In this document: positions 16,316 to 24,648 of the stretch, piece by piece
Layout: each line of letters opens with the position of its first letter
Position numbering within the stretch: position 1 is the stretch's first letter
DNA from: Rhizobium sophorae
GTDB lineage: Bacteria; Pseudomonadota; Alphaproteobacteria; Rhizobiales; Rhizobiaceae
Assembly (NCBI RefSeq): GCF_013087515.1
Contig: NZ_JABFCN010000048.1
Span: 408,771 to 472,770, forward strand
DNA: 64,000 nt
Reading direction: 5' to 3'
Translations under genes and position numbers: made by a program
Notes under the pieces: generated by a model
Databases searched by the model: none
What the model saw: only the letters and a program-made list of their open reading frames with translations
Told to the model about the DNA's origin: nothing

Positions 16316-17206
16316 AGACACGGTGACTTCAGCGAACTTGCAGCCTTCATCGCCGTCGCCGAGGCTGGAAGTTTTACGCGCGCCTCCGCCAAGCTGGGAC
16401 TTTCCCAGTCTGCCGTCAGTTACTCAGTCAGGATGCTGGAGCAGAGGCTGGGGGTGCGGCTAATCTCACGCACTACACGAAGCTTGTCGCTGACCGATGC
16501 CGGAGAGCGTATGCTTCGGAACCTCCGCCCTGCCTTCGAACACATCGAAAGCGAGATCGCAGCCGTCACCTCACTTCGTGACAAGCCGGCGGGCACTATC
16601 CGTATCACGACGTTCCGATATGCCGCCATGAGCGTGCTTTGGCCTGTCATGACAACATTCTTGGCGGAATACCCGGATATTGAAATGGAGGTCATTCTTG
16701 ACGAGGGCCTGACGGATATCGTGGCCGGCCGGTTCGACGCCGGTATTCGCATTGGAGAACAGGTTCAAAAAGACATGGTTGCCGTCAGGATCGGCCCTGA
16801 CCTTCGCATGGCAGTCGTCGGATCGCCGTCCTACTTCCAGAACCGCACAATCCCAATGACGCCCCGCGATCTCGGCGACCACCGGGGTATTAGCTACCGG
16901 CAAACCACAGGAGGTGGATTGTACGCCTGGGAGTTCGAGCGCGACGGCGAGGAGCTTGTGGTCAGAATGAACGGGCCGCTCATCATCAACGATAGTTTGA
17001 TGCTGGAAGCCGCTGCTTTGGATGGGCTCGGGCTTGCCTACACCTTCGAAAGTCAGGTTTCACAATACATTGCAGACGGGCGACTGATCCGAGTCCTCGA
17101 CGATTGGTGTCAGTCGTTCCCTGGCTATCACCTGTATTACCCAAGCCGACGTCAGCATACGGCTGCGTTTGCGCTCCTCGTCGAGGCGCTTCGTTTCAAA
17201 GGCTGA
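16313..17206 (+). CDS. LysR-family transcriptional regulator
   Basis: 297 residues. N-terminal winged HTH (AEAGSFTRASAKLGLSQSAV, residues about 15-35) followed by the family's LEQRLGVRLISRTTRSLSLTD, and a periplasmic-binding-protein-like effector domain with RFDAGIRIGE and the typical LysR C terminus (SFPGYHLYYPSRRQHTAAF). Divergent from the OYE-SDR unit, the standard LysR arrangement. The same promoter motif recurs before the cytochrome c and molybdenum hydroxylase genes, so its regulon probably covers the entire 14-21 kb island. Confidence 0.92.
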   Translation: MRHGDFSELAAFIAVAEAGSFTRASAKLGLSQSAVSYSVRMLEQRLGVRLISRTTRSLSLTDAGERMLRNLRPAFEHIESEIAAVTSLRDKPAGTIRITTFRYAAMSVLWPVMTTFLAEYPDIEMEVILDEGLTDIVAGRFDAGIRIGEQVQKDMVAVRIGPDLRMAVVGSPSYFQNRTIPMTPRDLGDHRGISYRQTTGGGLYAWEFERDGEELVVRMNGPLIINDSLMLEAAALDGLGLAYTFESQVSQYIADGRLIRVLDDWCQSFPGYHLYYPSRRQHTAAFALLVEALRFKG

Positions 17207-17263
17207 CGCCCCTGCCAGGCCTGTCCGGAAGATGGTCGCATCACGCGACAGGAATAGCGCGGC

Positions 17264-17297
17264 CCTGTGCGGCCCGCTGCATTCAGCGGCACACAGG
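17264..17297. terminator. hairpin between convergent lysR and Mo-hydroxylase genes
   Basis: CCTGTG-N4-CCGCTG-catt-CAGCGG-N2-CACAGG forms two stacked 6-bp stems. No T-run follows on either strand, so it may be a rho-assisted or bidirectional end rather than a classical terminator. Confidence 0.5.
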
Positions 17298-17327
17298 ACC
17301 GGGGCAGGCTCTCGTTCGAGCCAGGTT

Positions 17328-19574
17328 CTAAGCGAGGTTGAAAGGCATCTGCCTGACTGGCTTGCCTGTCAGACGCGAGATGGCATTGGCAAATGCCGGC
17401 GCCAAAGGCGGCAAGCCGGGTTCGCCCATGCCTGTCGGTGCATCCGCGCTCGGTACGATGTTGACGTCGAACTCTGGCACATCCGTGATCCTTGCCACCG
17501 TGAATTCGCTGAAGTTGCCTTGCTCCACAATACCGTCCTTGAGCGTGATTTCCGCGCCGGCAAGGCATGTCGACAAGCCCATGATCGCCGCGCCCTGGAC
17601 CTGCGCTTCCACAGTCCGAGGGTTGACGGCCAAATTGCAGTGCACCCCCGCCGTAACCTGATGCAGCTTGGGCTGCCCGTCGACGACGGAGGCTTCCACC
17701 ACGTAGGCCACCACGGATGAAAAGGATTCGTGCACGGCCACACCCCAGGCCCGGCCTTCTGCCAATGCCCTACTGCCGTAACCGCTCTTGTCTACGGCGA
17801 GTTGCAGTGCATCGCGATGACGAGGATGCTCATCGCCAAACATCTTCATGCGATATGCGACCGGATCCTGGTCGGTGGCTCTCGCTATATCGTCAAGCAA
17901 GGTCTCCATCACGAAAGCCGTATGTGTGGAGCCAACGCTGCGCCACCACAGAACCGGCACGTTGGCAACAGGATGATGTACTGTCAGGCGCATAGGAAGC
18001 GGATAGGGGCTCCGCATCCCCTCGGTTGTGGCGGCATCGATGCCGTCCTTCACCTGGAACTTCTCGAACACGGTTCCCGTCAGTATGGACTGGCCGACGA
18101 TGGTGTGGTCCCAGGCCAGCACATTGCCCTCTTTGTCGAAGCCGATGCGGGCGCGGTGAAGATGCGTTGGACGATAGTAGCCGCCCCTCATATCGTCCTC
18201 ACGGCTCCAGAGCGTTCGCACCGGTGCGTTCAGCCCCGCCGCCCTGGCGGCTTTGGCTATCTGGCACGCCTCCATTGCCGTGTCGCTGCTGCTGGAAAAG
18301 CGCCGGCCGAAGCCACCACCCGATGTCTGCACGTTCACCACGACCTGTTCCGGCTTGAGGCCGAGCACGTTTGCTGCAACGCCGGCGTCGAGCCCTGCAC
18401 TTTGGCTCCCCATCCAGATCTCGGCACGATCGTCGGAAAGCCGAACGGTGCAGTTCAGGGGTTCCATCGCCGCGTGGGCGAGATACGGAAACACGAATTC
18501 GGCTTCCAGACTCAAGGGTGCGGTTTCCAATGGCGCCATGTCGGCATCGAACTGGCGCGGTCCGGGGCGATCGGCGATCTCGCGAAACTGGGCAAGCTGC
18601 TTTTCACTATCGACCTTTTCGACAGCCGATGTGTCCCACTCCACCTTAAGGGCGTTGCGGCCCTGAGATGCCTGCCAATACCCGTCGGCCACCACGGCCA
18701 CACCCTCTGCACCGCGATCCAGCGGCACCCGCAAAACAGCTTTCACACCCTTTACTGAACGTGCTGCGCTATCGTCCAGCGATGCTATCTTAGCTCCGAA
18801 GACCGGAGGGCGAGCCACCACGGCCGTCAATTGTCCCGGCAGCTTGAAGTCGATGCCAAAACTCTGTTGGCCACTACTCTTGGCTTGTGCGTCCAGACGC
18901 TGGGTGGGCTGGCCGATGATGCGGAAATCCTTCGGGTCCTTCAACGCTATTTTCTGAGGGACGGGCAGGGCCATGGCCGCTTCGGAAAGTTCTCCATAAC
19001 CGAGCTTGCGGCCATCGGGAGCCAGAACCACACCTGCCTCGGTTCGCAGCGCGGAAACATCCACGTTCCAGCGGTCCGCCGCGGCTGCGAGTAGCATGGC
19101 GCGGACGCGGGCACCCAACTCGCGATACTGCGTAAAGCTGTTCTTGATGGTGTTCGAACCGCCGGTAAGGTGCATGCCGAAGAGCGGATCAACATAGGCC
19201 ATGTCATTGGTGCCGAGCTGGCTGCGTACTGAATTCCAGTCCGCGTCTAGTTCTTCTGCCAGGATCATCGGCAATGCTGTTTGGACGCCTTGACCGAACT
19301 CGAGCCGGTTGATTGTGACCATAACTTCGCCATTTGGCGCAATTTGAACAAATGCAGAAGGCTGCTCGGTCGGCTTCAGAGCGGTGGGCACCTCACCCGC
19401 GTCGGTGGACTGGGCGGCGGCCAGATGGGGGAAAATGCCGACAGCCAAACCGAGGGTCCCCGTCAGCTTTAGAAAGCTGCGGCGTGGCAACGCCTGAACC
19501 GCCGTTGAACGACCCCGTTCCAGCATGTGCTGCAGCGCACGCGGTAATTCGCTATAATCCATGTTCGGCAACAT
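17328..19574 (-). CDS. molybdopterin-binding subunit of a periplasmic aldehyde/isoquinoline oxidoreductase (IorB-like)
   Basis: 748 residues, xanthine oxidase family, the catalytic Mo-cofactor subunit. A Tat signal is visible at residues 30-53 (PRRSFLKLTGTLGLAVGIF), so the folded holoenzyme should be exported. Domain markers: NRLEFGQGVQTALP, SGGGFGRRFSSSSD (Mo-cofactor contact) and MGEPGLPPLAPA near the C terminus, with the catalytic Glu. It follows the 2Fe-2S subunit by 12 bases. Substrate could be an aldehyde or N-heterocycle; the family cannot be narrowed from sequence alone. No FAD subunit is present, consistent with electrons leaving to cytochrome c. Confidence 0.9.
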   Translation of the reverse strand: MLPNMDYSELPRALQHMLERGRSTAVQALPRRSFLKLTGTLGLAVGIFPHLAAAQSTDAGEVPTALKPTEQPSAFVQIAPNGEVMVTINRLEFGQGVQTALPMILAEELDADWNSVRSQLGTNDMAYVDPLFGMHLTGGSNTIKNSFTQYRELGARVRAMLLAAAADRWNVDVSALRTEAGVVLAPDGRKLGYGELSEAAMALPVPQKIALKDPKDFRIIGQPTQRLDAQAKSSGQQSFGIDFKLPGQLTAVVARPPVFGAKIASLDDSAARSVKGVKAVLRVPLDRGAEGVAVVADGYWQASQGRNALKVEWDTSAVEKVDSEKQLAQFREIADRPGPRQFDADMAPLETAPLSLEAEFVFPYLAHAAMEPLNCTVRLSDDRAEIWMGSQSAGLDAGVAANVLGLKPEQVVVNVQTSGGGFGRRFSSSSDTAMEACQIAKAARAAGLNAPVRTLWSREDDMRGGYYRPTHLHRARIGFDKEGNVLAWDHTIVGQSILTGTVFEKFQVKDGIDAATTEGMRSPYPLPMRLTVHHPVANVPVLWWRSVGSTHTAFVMETLLDDIARATDQDPVAYRMKMFGDEHPRHRDALQLAVDKSGYGSRALAEGRAWGVAVHESFSSVVAYVVEASVVDGQPKLHQVTAGVHCNLAVNPRTVEAQVQGAAIMGLSTCLAGAEITLKDGIVEQGNFSEFTVARITDVPEFDVNIVPSADAPTGMGEPGLPPLAPAFANAISRLTGKPVRQMPFNLA

Positions 19575-19586
19575 ATGGCGTCTCCT

Positions 19587-20060
19587 TCAGACGAGATTGC
19601 TGGCAGCATCGGCTATGGCGGCGCGGATGCGGACATAGGTTCCGCAACGACAAATATTGCCTTCCATTGCCGAATCGATCTCCGAGGCAGTCGGCTGCGA
19701 ACCGGAGGGCAGGGATGCCAGGAACGCCGTGGCGCTCATGATCTGACCGCTCTGACAATAACCGCACTGCGCTACATCGTGCTTGACCCAAGCTGCGCGC
19801 ACAGCGGCGCCGACGCGGTCGCTGCCGTCGGTCGCTTTTTCTATGGTGGTGATATTCAGGCCCTCGGCAGCGGAGAGAGGGGTGCTGCAGGACCGGACAG
19901 CCTCACCATCCAGATGTATCGTGCACGCGCCGCAAAGCGCGGCGCCGCAGCCGAACTTGGTCCCGGTCATGCCGAGCGTGTCGCGCAGGACCCAAAGGAT
20001 GGGTGTCTCCGGGTCGGCGTCGACCTCGTGCTGATTACCGTTGATATTCAGTGTGATCAT
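19587..20060 (-). CDS. (2Fe-2S)-binding subunit of the Mo-hydroxylase (IorA/CoxS-like)
   Basis: 157 residues, normal length. The plant-ferredoxin-type cluster is held by GTKFGCGAALCGACTIH and a following Cys (VRSC). The second, helical domain has QCGYCQSGQI and NICRCGTY. Carries electrons from the Mo site of the partner subunit encoded directly downstream. No signal peptide of its own; export would be by hitch-hiking with the Tat-targeted large subunit, as known for such pairs. Preceded by a 337-base gap carrying motif copy 3. Confidence 0.93.
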   Translation of the reverse strand: MITLNINGNQHEVDADPETPILWVLRDTLGMTGTKFGCGAALCGACTIHLDGEAVRSCSTPLSAAEGLNITTIEKATDGSDRVGAAVRAAWVKHDVAQCGYCQSGQIMSATAFLASLPSGSQPTASEIDSAMEGNICRCGTYVRIRAAIADAASNLV

Positions 20061-20397
20061 GACTGGTCGGTTCTCCGATGTTTCATAATGGATGTGCTCG
20101 TTGTCGTTCAGCTAACGGTTAGAACCGTCGATCTCTGAGGAGAGCGACGGCGACAGGAGTGCCGCCAGCTACCTCCAGGATGATGAGACGCCTTCGACCA
20201 AGAGCCTGCTCTCCGCGGCAACGTTAGCTCGTCCGGCGGCGCCAAATTAGTTGGGCCAACCTGCACGACGTTAGAAAGGCGGCTTCTGAATGCGAGACAA
20301 AAGCACGAGCAGACACGTCAACCCAAGACCGGTCAGCGATGATCAGCCACGTTGGGTGCCTATCGATCGCCGGCTTGCTCAGCCAAGAGGTTCGCAG
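20061..20397. other. intergenic region upstream of the 2Fe-2S subunit gene
   Basis: 337 bases with no convincing gene on either strand. It contains motif copy 3 (20223-20292), about 209 bases before the 2Fe-2S gene start. Presumed promoter region of the Mo-hydroxylase unit. Confidence 0.7.
20223..20292. promoter_or_regulatory. conserved motif, copy 3 (upstream of Mo-hydroxylase genes)
   Basis: Core CTGCACGACGTTAGAAA at 20261-20277, ATTAG 15 bases before, ACGTTAGCTCG at 20221-20231. The core centre is about 209 bases from the 2Fe-2S gene start. Same spacing of sub-elements as copies 1 and 2. Confidence 0.6.
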
Positions 20398-20772
20398 CTA
20401 CTTCGACAGGGACTTCAGGTAAGCGATGATTTTTAGCCGATCCTCAGGCTTGGGTACGCCCACGGTCATTGTGGTGGTTGGTACAACTTCGCGAGGCGCT
20501 GCTAGAAATCGGTCCAACGTCGCCTCGTCCCATACTAATCCCGACGCCTTCATGGCCGTCGAATAGCGGACGCCCTCCGCAGCGCCGGCCGCGCGCCCGA
20601 CAACGCCGCCGAGCCCCGGCCCAGCCTTCTTCTGATCCGTGGTCGAATGACAGGCGGAACAGCGCTGAAACGCTTTTTGCCCCAAGGCGACATCTCCCTC
20701 CGCTGCCGCAGGAGCCGTCGCCGACACAAGGATGAAGGTGGAGATCACAACAGAAGCCAAAATTTTTGTCAT
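20398..20772 (-). CDS. periplasmic c-type cytochrome
   Basis: 124 residues. Signal peptide to about residue 24 (ending PAAAEGD), one haem-binding CSACH with the class I flanks (FQRCSACHS, AGPGLGGVVGRAAG), and an axial Met in TTTMTVGVPKPEDR before the C-terminal helix (LKIIAYLKSL). Resembles class I cytochrome c of the c550/c552 type. The start at 20772 (MTKILAS) is chosen since it begins the signal peptide; the longer frame to 20907 lacks sense. Upstream of the Mo-hydroxylase in the same direction, and a plausible electron acceptor for it. Confidence 0.92.
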   Translation of the reverse strand: MTKILASVVISTFILVSATAPAAAEGDVALGQKAFQRCSACHSTTDQKKAGPGLGGVVGRAAGAAEGVRYSTAMKASGLVWDEATLDRFLAAPREVVPTTTMTVGVPKPEDRLKIIAYLKSLSK

Positions 20773-21434
20773 GCGTGTACTTCCCGAATGCAGGCTGTCG
20801 AAGCCCCCTGAAAGGACGGCGGAGTAGCGCGCGCCAGCACCGTTGCTGGCAGGCCGCGCTAAAGACCTTAGACCCAAGACACGCCTCATCTTCTCCGGAC
20901 ATGGCATCGCACTGGAGACGGCGGTTGGTTGTGGACGTTACCTCGCCTCAGCATGGAGCATTAGGCGGTACTATCTGCATGATGTTAGAAATGAGATTCA
21001 TAAATGCCCGACAGCCAACGATCGTCGACGAAGGTTGTCTGCCTTGCTTTGCACCAGCAGGACTCAACCCTCTTGATGCCTGCCGCAGCGTGCAATCAGT
21101 GAAGCTTAAGCTTCCCTCAGACATCGGTTGCAGGACGGAAGTTCGCCTATCGTCGGCTTGGTGATTCCCCGCTGATGGAATAGTTTCTCGCAGATCTCGC
21201 ACGCGCCGAGGCTCCCAAGACGGTCTCGCTTCAACGACCTGTGTTGCGTTCTTGAATGGCATATGGCACGCCTCATCACGAATAGCGGTTCAGTTCCTTG
21301 CGAAAAGCCTGGCTCGGCTTGATTATTTCACCTCAATCGTCGCGTGCATAAATGGCGGGGAATTCCACAACGGCGACCTGCTCTTGCTATTAAAAACGAT
21401 GATGCCCTTACAGCCTCGGCAGGAGCAGACGACG
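20773..21434. other. 662-base region without a supported gene
   Basis: Upstream of cytochrome c. It holds motif copy 2 (20937-21006). After the motif an ATG at 21004 opens a frame that does not resemble the LysR start found after copy 1. The remainder (21010-21420) shows no coherent protein; open frames here look random. Possibly a scar of rearrangement next to the methyltransferase gene. Confidence 0.6.
20937..21006. promoter_or_regulatory. conserved motif, copy 2 (upstream of cytochrome c)
   Basis: Core CTGCATGATGTTAGAAA at 20975-20991, ATTAG 15 bases before, ACGTTACCTCG at 20935-20945. The core centre is about 211 bases from the cytochrome c start, almost the same distance as copy 3 to its gene. 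About 38 of 47 positions agree with copy 1. Confidence 0.65.
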
Positions 21435-22139
21435 ATGAAACGCCCGGGCATGTCGCAACTCGATCCGGCCGCCTTCATCCGTGCCAACCTGCCTATATCC
21501 CCCGTTCCCTCGATCCCCGAGATTTGCCTTCATACGGCAGGGCCTGCGAGCGGGCTCTGGCGGCTTGCCAGTAGCAGAGAGGCCGATCCGCCGCCTTACT
21601 GGGCTTATCCCTGGGCCGGCGGCGCCGTGCTTGCCCGCCATCTGCTCGACCAGCCGGAAACGGTCGCGGGCCGCCGTGTCCTCGATCTCGGCGCCGGCTC
21701 AGGACTCGTCGCTATCGCGGCAGCAAAGGCTGGAGCACGCACGGTTACGGCGGTCGACATCGATGCCAATGCCATTGCCGCGATCGGCCTCAACGCGGCG
21801 ATCAACGGCGTGGATATCGTAGCCCGGGCCGCCGATATCATCGAGGATCCGCCGCCGGATGCAGACCTTCTCGTCGTCGGCGACCTGTTCTACGATCCAG
21901 CGCTCGCCTTGCGGGTAATGGCCTTCCTCCGGCGTTGCCAGGCGAGCGATATCGAGGTGCTGATCGGCGATCCCGAACGGGCCCACCTGCCGCAGGGCGA
22001 ACTCAGGCGAATCGCCACCCATGCGGTTGCGGATTTCGGCGGAGGCACTGGCGGCGGGGCAGTGCCGGCGGGCGTTTTTGCGCTCTCCGGCAAAGCTGAA
22101 GGCAAGATTATGCCAGAAGGTCAGGCCGCAACAACATGA
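21435..22139 (+). CDS. class I SAM-dependent methyltransferase (ETFB-lysine-methyltransferase-like)
   Basis: 234 residues. SAM-binding motif I is VLDLGAGSGLVAIAAAKAGA, followed by an acidic residue in TAVDIDANA. The catalytic-loop region GDLFYDPALA resembles the GD(L/M)F(Y/F)D seen in electron-transfer-flavoprotein beta lysine methyltransferases, so a protein-lysine target is plausible. The ATG at 21435 has AGGAG 9 bases upstream; the longer frame to 21252 is unsupported. Its 3' end overlaps the convergent moeA 3' end by 32 bases. Confidence 0.82.
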   Translation: MKRPGMSQLDPAAFIRANLPISPVPSIPEICLHTAGPASGLWRLASSREADPPPYWAYPWAGGAVLARHLLDQPETVAGRRVLDLGAGSGLVAIAAAKAGARTVTAVDIDANAIAAIGLNAAINGVDIVARAADIIEDPPPDADLLVVGDLFYDPALALRVMAFLRRCQASDIEVLIGDPERAHLPQGELRRIATHAVADFGGGTGGGAVPAGVFALSGKAEGKIMPEGQAATT

Positions 22140-23331
22140 CCGGGCAGGGCGCTCCGGCCGGCAATTCCGGCGCATGTGGCGGGCGGATGACAAGGCAATC
22201 GGCTGCGGCGAAGACCTTCATCATCGAGGAATCCTGCTTGCCGAAAGGTTCGGCGAGCCAGTGGCCGGCGGCGGATTTCGAAAGTTTCGCCCTGATATAG
22301 TCCTGCCGGTGGTCGTTGGCGCGCAGTGTGACGGCTGCCTCCACCGTTGCCTCGCGCTGCACTGGCGGTAGGGAGGCGAGCTTGCGGATCAGCGGTTCCA
22401 GGAAGAGCAGAGAGCAGACGAGGCTAGAGACCGGATTGCCGGGCAGGCCGAGCACATGCGTCTCGCCGAAGCTGCCGACCATCAGCGGTTTGCCGGGGCG
22501 CATGGCGATGCGCCAGAAATCGAGCTGCATACCGGCCTCGATCAGCGTGGCCTGCACCAGATCATGGTCGCCGACCGAAGCGCCGCCGAGCGTGACGATC
22601 ACATCGACCTTGGCGTCCCGCGCCGTGTCGATCGCCGCGCTGATCTTGGCCTTGTCGTCAGGCACGATGCCGAGATCGAGCACATCGGCGCCGGCTTTGC
22701 GGGCAAGGGCTGCAATGCCAAACGTATTGGATGCGATGATCTGCGAAGGGCCGGGCGTGCTTCCGGGCGGCAGCAGTTCGTCGCCGGTTGCGAGGATGGC
22801 GATCAGCGGGCGACGCAGCACCTCGACATCAGGCCGGTTCATGCCGGCAGCAACCGTCAGTCGCGAAAAATCGAGCACGGTGCCGGCCGACAGCACGGCT
22901 TCGCCTTCGGCGAAATCCTGGCCGCGCGGCCGAACATGCTGCCCCTGCCGGACAGGGAAATTGATTCTGATGCCGCCCTCGATCTTCTCCGCATCCTCCT
23001 GCAGCAGGACGCTGTCGGCGCCTGGCGGAACAGGCGCGCCGGTGAAGATGCGAACAGCCTCTCCCTGGCCGACGCTTCCCTCGAAGCCGTGGCCGGCGGA
23101 AGACATGCCGATGACCTTCAGCACGGCGCCCGGCTCCGGCGCGTCTTCGCGGCGTAGCGCATAGCCATCCATGGCGGAGGCATTGAAGGGCGGCTGGGTC
23201 AGGCCGGCCGTCAGATCGACGGCCAGGATACGGCCCTCAGCCTCGGAAAGCGGCAGCGTCTCGGATGCAGCAATGGGCTTGGCGCGAGACAGTAAGCGGT
23301 TCAAGGCCTCGGCGACCGGGAGAAGGTTCAT
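22108..23331 (-). CDS. moeA: molybdopterin molybdenumtransferase
   Basis: Inserts molybdate into adenylylated molybdopterin, the last step of Mo-cofactor synthesis. 407 residues, full length. Landmarks: FNASAMDGYAL (N-terminal domain), RIFTGAPVPPGAD, TGDEL, and VIVTLGGASVGDHD with the MoCF-fold substrate loop, then MRPGKPLMVG and LPGNPVSS. The ATG overlaps the moaC stop (ATGA-type, 4 bases), indicating translational coupling. Supplies the cofactor for Mo enzymes such as the hydroxylase at 17.3-20.1 kb. Confidence 0.96.
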   Translation of the reverse strand: MNLLPVAEALNRLLSRAKPIAASETLPLSEAEGRILAVDLTAGLTQPPFNASAMDGYALRREDAPEPGAVLKVIGMSSAGHGFEGSVGQGEAVRIFTGAPVPPGADSVLLQEDAEKIEGGIRINFPVRQGQHVRPRGQDFAEGEAVLSAGTVLDFSRLTVAAGMNRPDVEVLRRPLIAILATGDELLPPGSTPGPSQIIASNTFGIAALARKAGADVLDLGIVPDDKAKISAAIDTARDAKVDVIVTLGGASVGDHDLVQATLIEAGMQLDFWRIAMRPGKPLMVGSFGETHVLGLPGNPVSSLVCSLLFLEPLIRKLASLPPVQREATVEAAVTLRANDHRQDYIRAKLSKSAAGHWLAEPFGKQDSSMMKVFAAADCLVIRPPHAPELPAGAPCPVMLLRPDLLA

Positions 23332-23825
23332 CTCGCCTCCGGATGACGGAAATCGCCGGATTTTCCGCCGGACTTTTCAAGAAGTCTGATGCCGGCGATC
23401 TCCATTGCCTTATCGGCCGCCTTGGCCATGTCGTAGATCGTCAGACAAGCGACCGAGACGGCGGTCAGCGCCTCCATCTCCACACCGGTCTTGCCGGTGA
23501 GCTTGGCGGTCGCCGTAACGCGCAGGCCGGGCAGCGCGGCATCTTCCGCGATCTCGACCGTGACCTTCGTCAGCATCAGCGGATGGCAGAGCGGAATGAG
23601 ATCGGGGGTGCGTTTTGCCGCCATGATGCCGGCAAGACGCGCCGTGCCGATCACATCGCCCTTCTTGGCATCGCCTTGGCGGATGAGAGCAAGCGTTTCC
23701 GGCGCCATCTTCACATGGCCCTCGGCAGTGGCGATGCGTACCGTCTCGGCCTTGTCGGAGACATCGACCATATGCGCCTCACCAGAGGCTCCGATATGCG
23801 TGAGGCCTGGCTTTTGGCCGCTCAT
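23328..23825 (-). CDS. moaC: cyclic pyranopterin monophosphate synthase
   Basis: Second enzyme of molybdopterin synthesis, forming cPMP from the MoaA product. 165 residues from the ATG at 23825 (MSGQKPGLTHI). Hallmarks: MVDVSDKAETVRIA, LIPLCHPL, and GVEMEALTAVSVACLTIYDM. This start lies one base after the trpC stop; a frame starting at 23855 would run into trpC and is less likely. Middle gene of the trpD-trpC-moaC-moeA run. Confidence 0.96.
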   Translation of the reverse strand: MSGQKPGLTHIGASGEAHMVDVSDKAETVRIATAEGHVKMAPETLALIRQGDAKKGDVIGTARLAGIMAAKRTPDLIPLCHPLMLTKVTVEIAEDAALPGLRVTATAKLTGKTGVEMEALTAVSVACLTIYDMAKAADKAMEIAGIRLLEKSGGKSGDFRHPEAR

Positions 23826-23826
23826 A

Positions 23827-24639
23827 TCATTCGGCCGCGATGGCGGCGTCGCCAAGGAGCAGAGCGCGGGTAGCGGCCGCCACGTCGTCCCTGCGCATCA
23901 GGCTCTCGCCGACGAGGAAAGTGTTGATGTCGACGGCCTGCAGGCGCTTGCAATCGGCATGGGTGAAGACGCCGCTTTCGCCGACCAGAAGCCGGTCTGC
24001 CGGCACCATGGGGGCAAGCGTCTCGCTGACGGTGAGGCTGACTTCGAAAGTGCGCAGATTGCGGTTGTTGATGCCGATGAGCGGTGAGGAGAATTTTAGC
24101 GCCCGCTCCATCTCCTCGGCGTCGTGGACCTCGACAAGCACATCCATACCGAGGGCGAAGGCCTCGTCCTGCAGGCGCTCGGCTTCATCGTCCGACAGCG
24201 AGGCCATGATCAGCAGGATGCAATCGGCGCCCCAGGCACGGGCCTCATGCACCTGGTAGGTCTCGAACATGAAATCCTTGCGCAGCGCCGGCAGCGTGCA
24301 GGCAGCGCGGGCGGCTGTCAGAAATTCCGGTGCGCCTTGGAAGCTCGGCCTGTCGGTCAGTACGGACAGGCAGGCGGCACCGCCGGCCTCATAGGCGCTC
24401 GCCAGCGACGGCGGATCGAAATCCGGGCGAATGAGACCCTTCGAGGGGCTTGCCTTCTTGATCTCGGCGATCAGGCCGAAGCGGCCGGCATCACGCTTGG
24501 CAACGAGCGCCTTGTGGAAGCCGCGTGGGGCGGACTGATCAGCTTGCATCGCCTTCAGATCGGCAAGCGACACCGCCGCCTTGGCAGCGGCAATCTCCTC
24601 GCGCTTGTAGAGTTCGATCTTCTTCAGGATATCGGTCAT
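23827..24639 (-). CDS. trpC: indole-3-glycerol phosphate synthase
   Basis: Closes the indole ring in tryptophan synthesis (CdRP to indole-3-glycerol phosphate). 270 residues, TIM barrel. Visible: LIAEIKKASPSKGLIRPDFDP (catalytic Lys and phosphate region), LRKDFMFETYQVHEARAWGA, LIGINNRNLRTFEVSL and the phosphate-binding VGESGVF. Monofunctional (no TrpF domain). Starts 9 bases after trpD stops. Confidence 0.97.
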   Translation of the reverse strand: MTDILKKIELYKREEIAAAKAAVSLADLKAMQADQSAPRGFHKALVAKRDAGRFGLIAEIKKASPSKGLIRPDFDPPSLASAYEAGGAACLSVLTDRPSFQGAPEFLTAARAACTLPALRKDFMFETYQVHEARAWGADCILLIMASLSDDEAERLQDEAFALGMDVLVEVHDAEEMERALKFSSPLIGINNRNLRTFEVSLTVSETLAPMVPADRLLVGESGVFTHADCKRLQAVDINTFLVGESLMRRDDVAAATRALLLGDAAIAAE

Positions 24640-24648
24640 CGGGCAATC

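Noticed and set aside
20960..21200. Truncated second LysR gene after motif copy 2
   Set aside because: Only the promoter part is similar; codons after the ATG at 21004 do not match the LysR N terminus.
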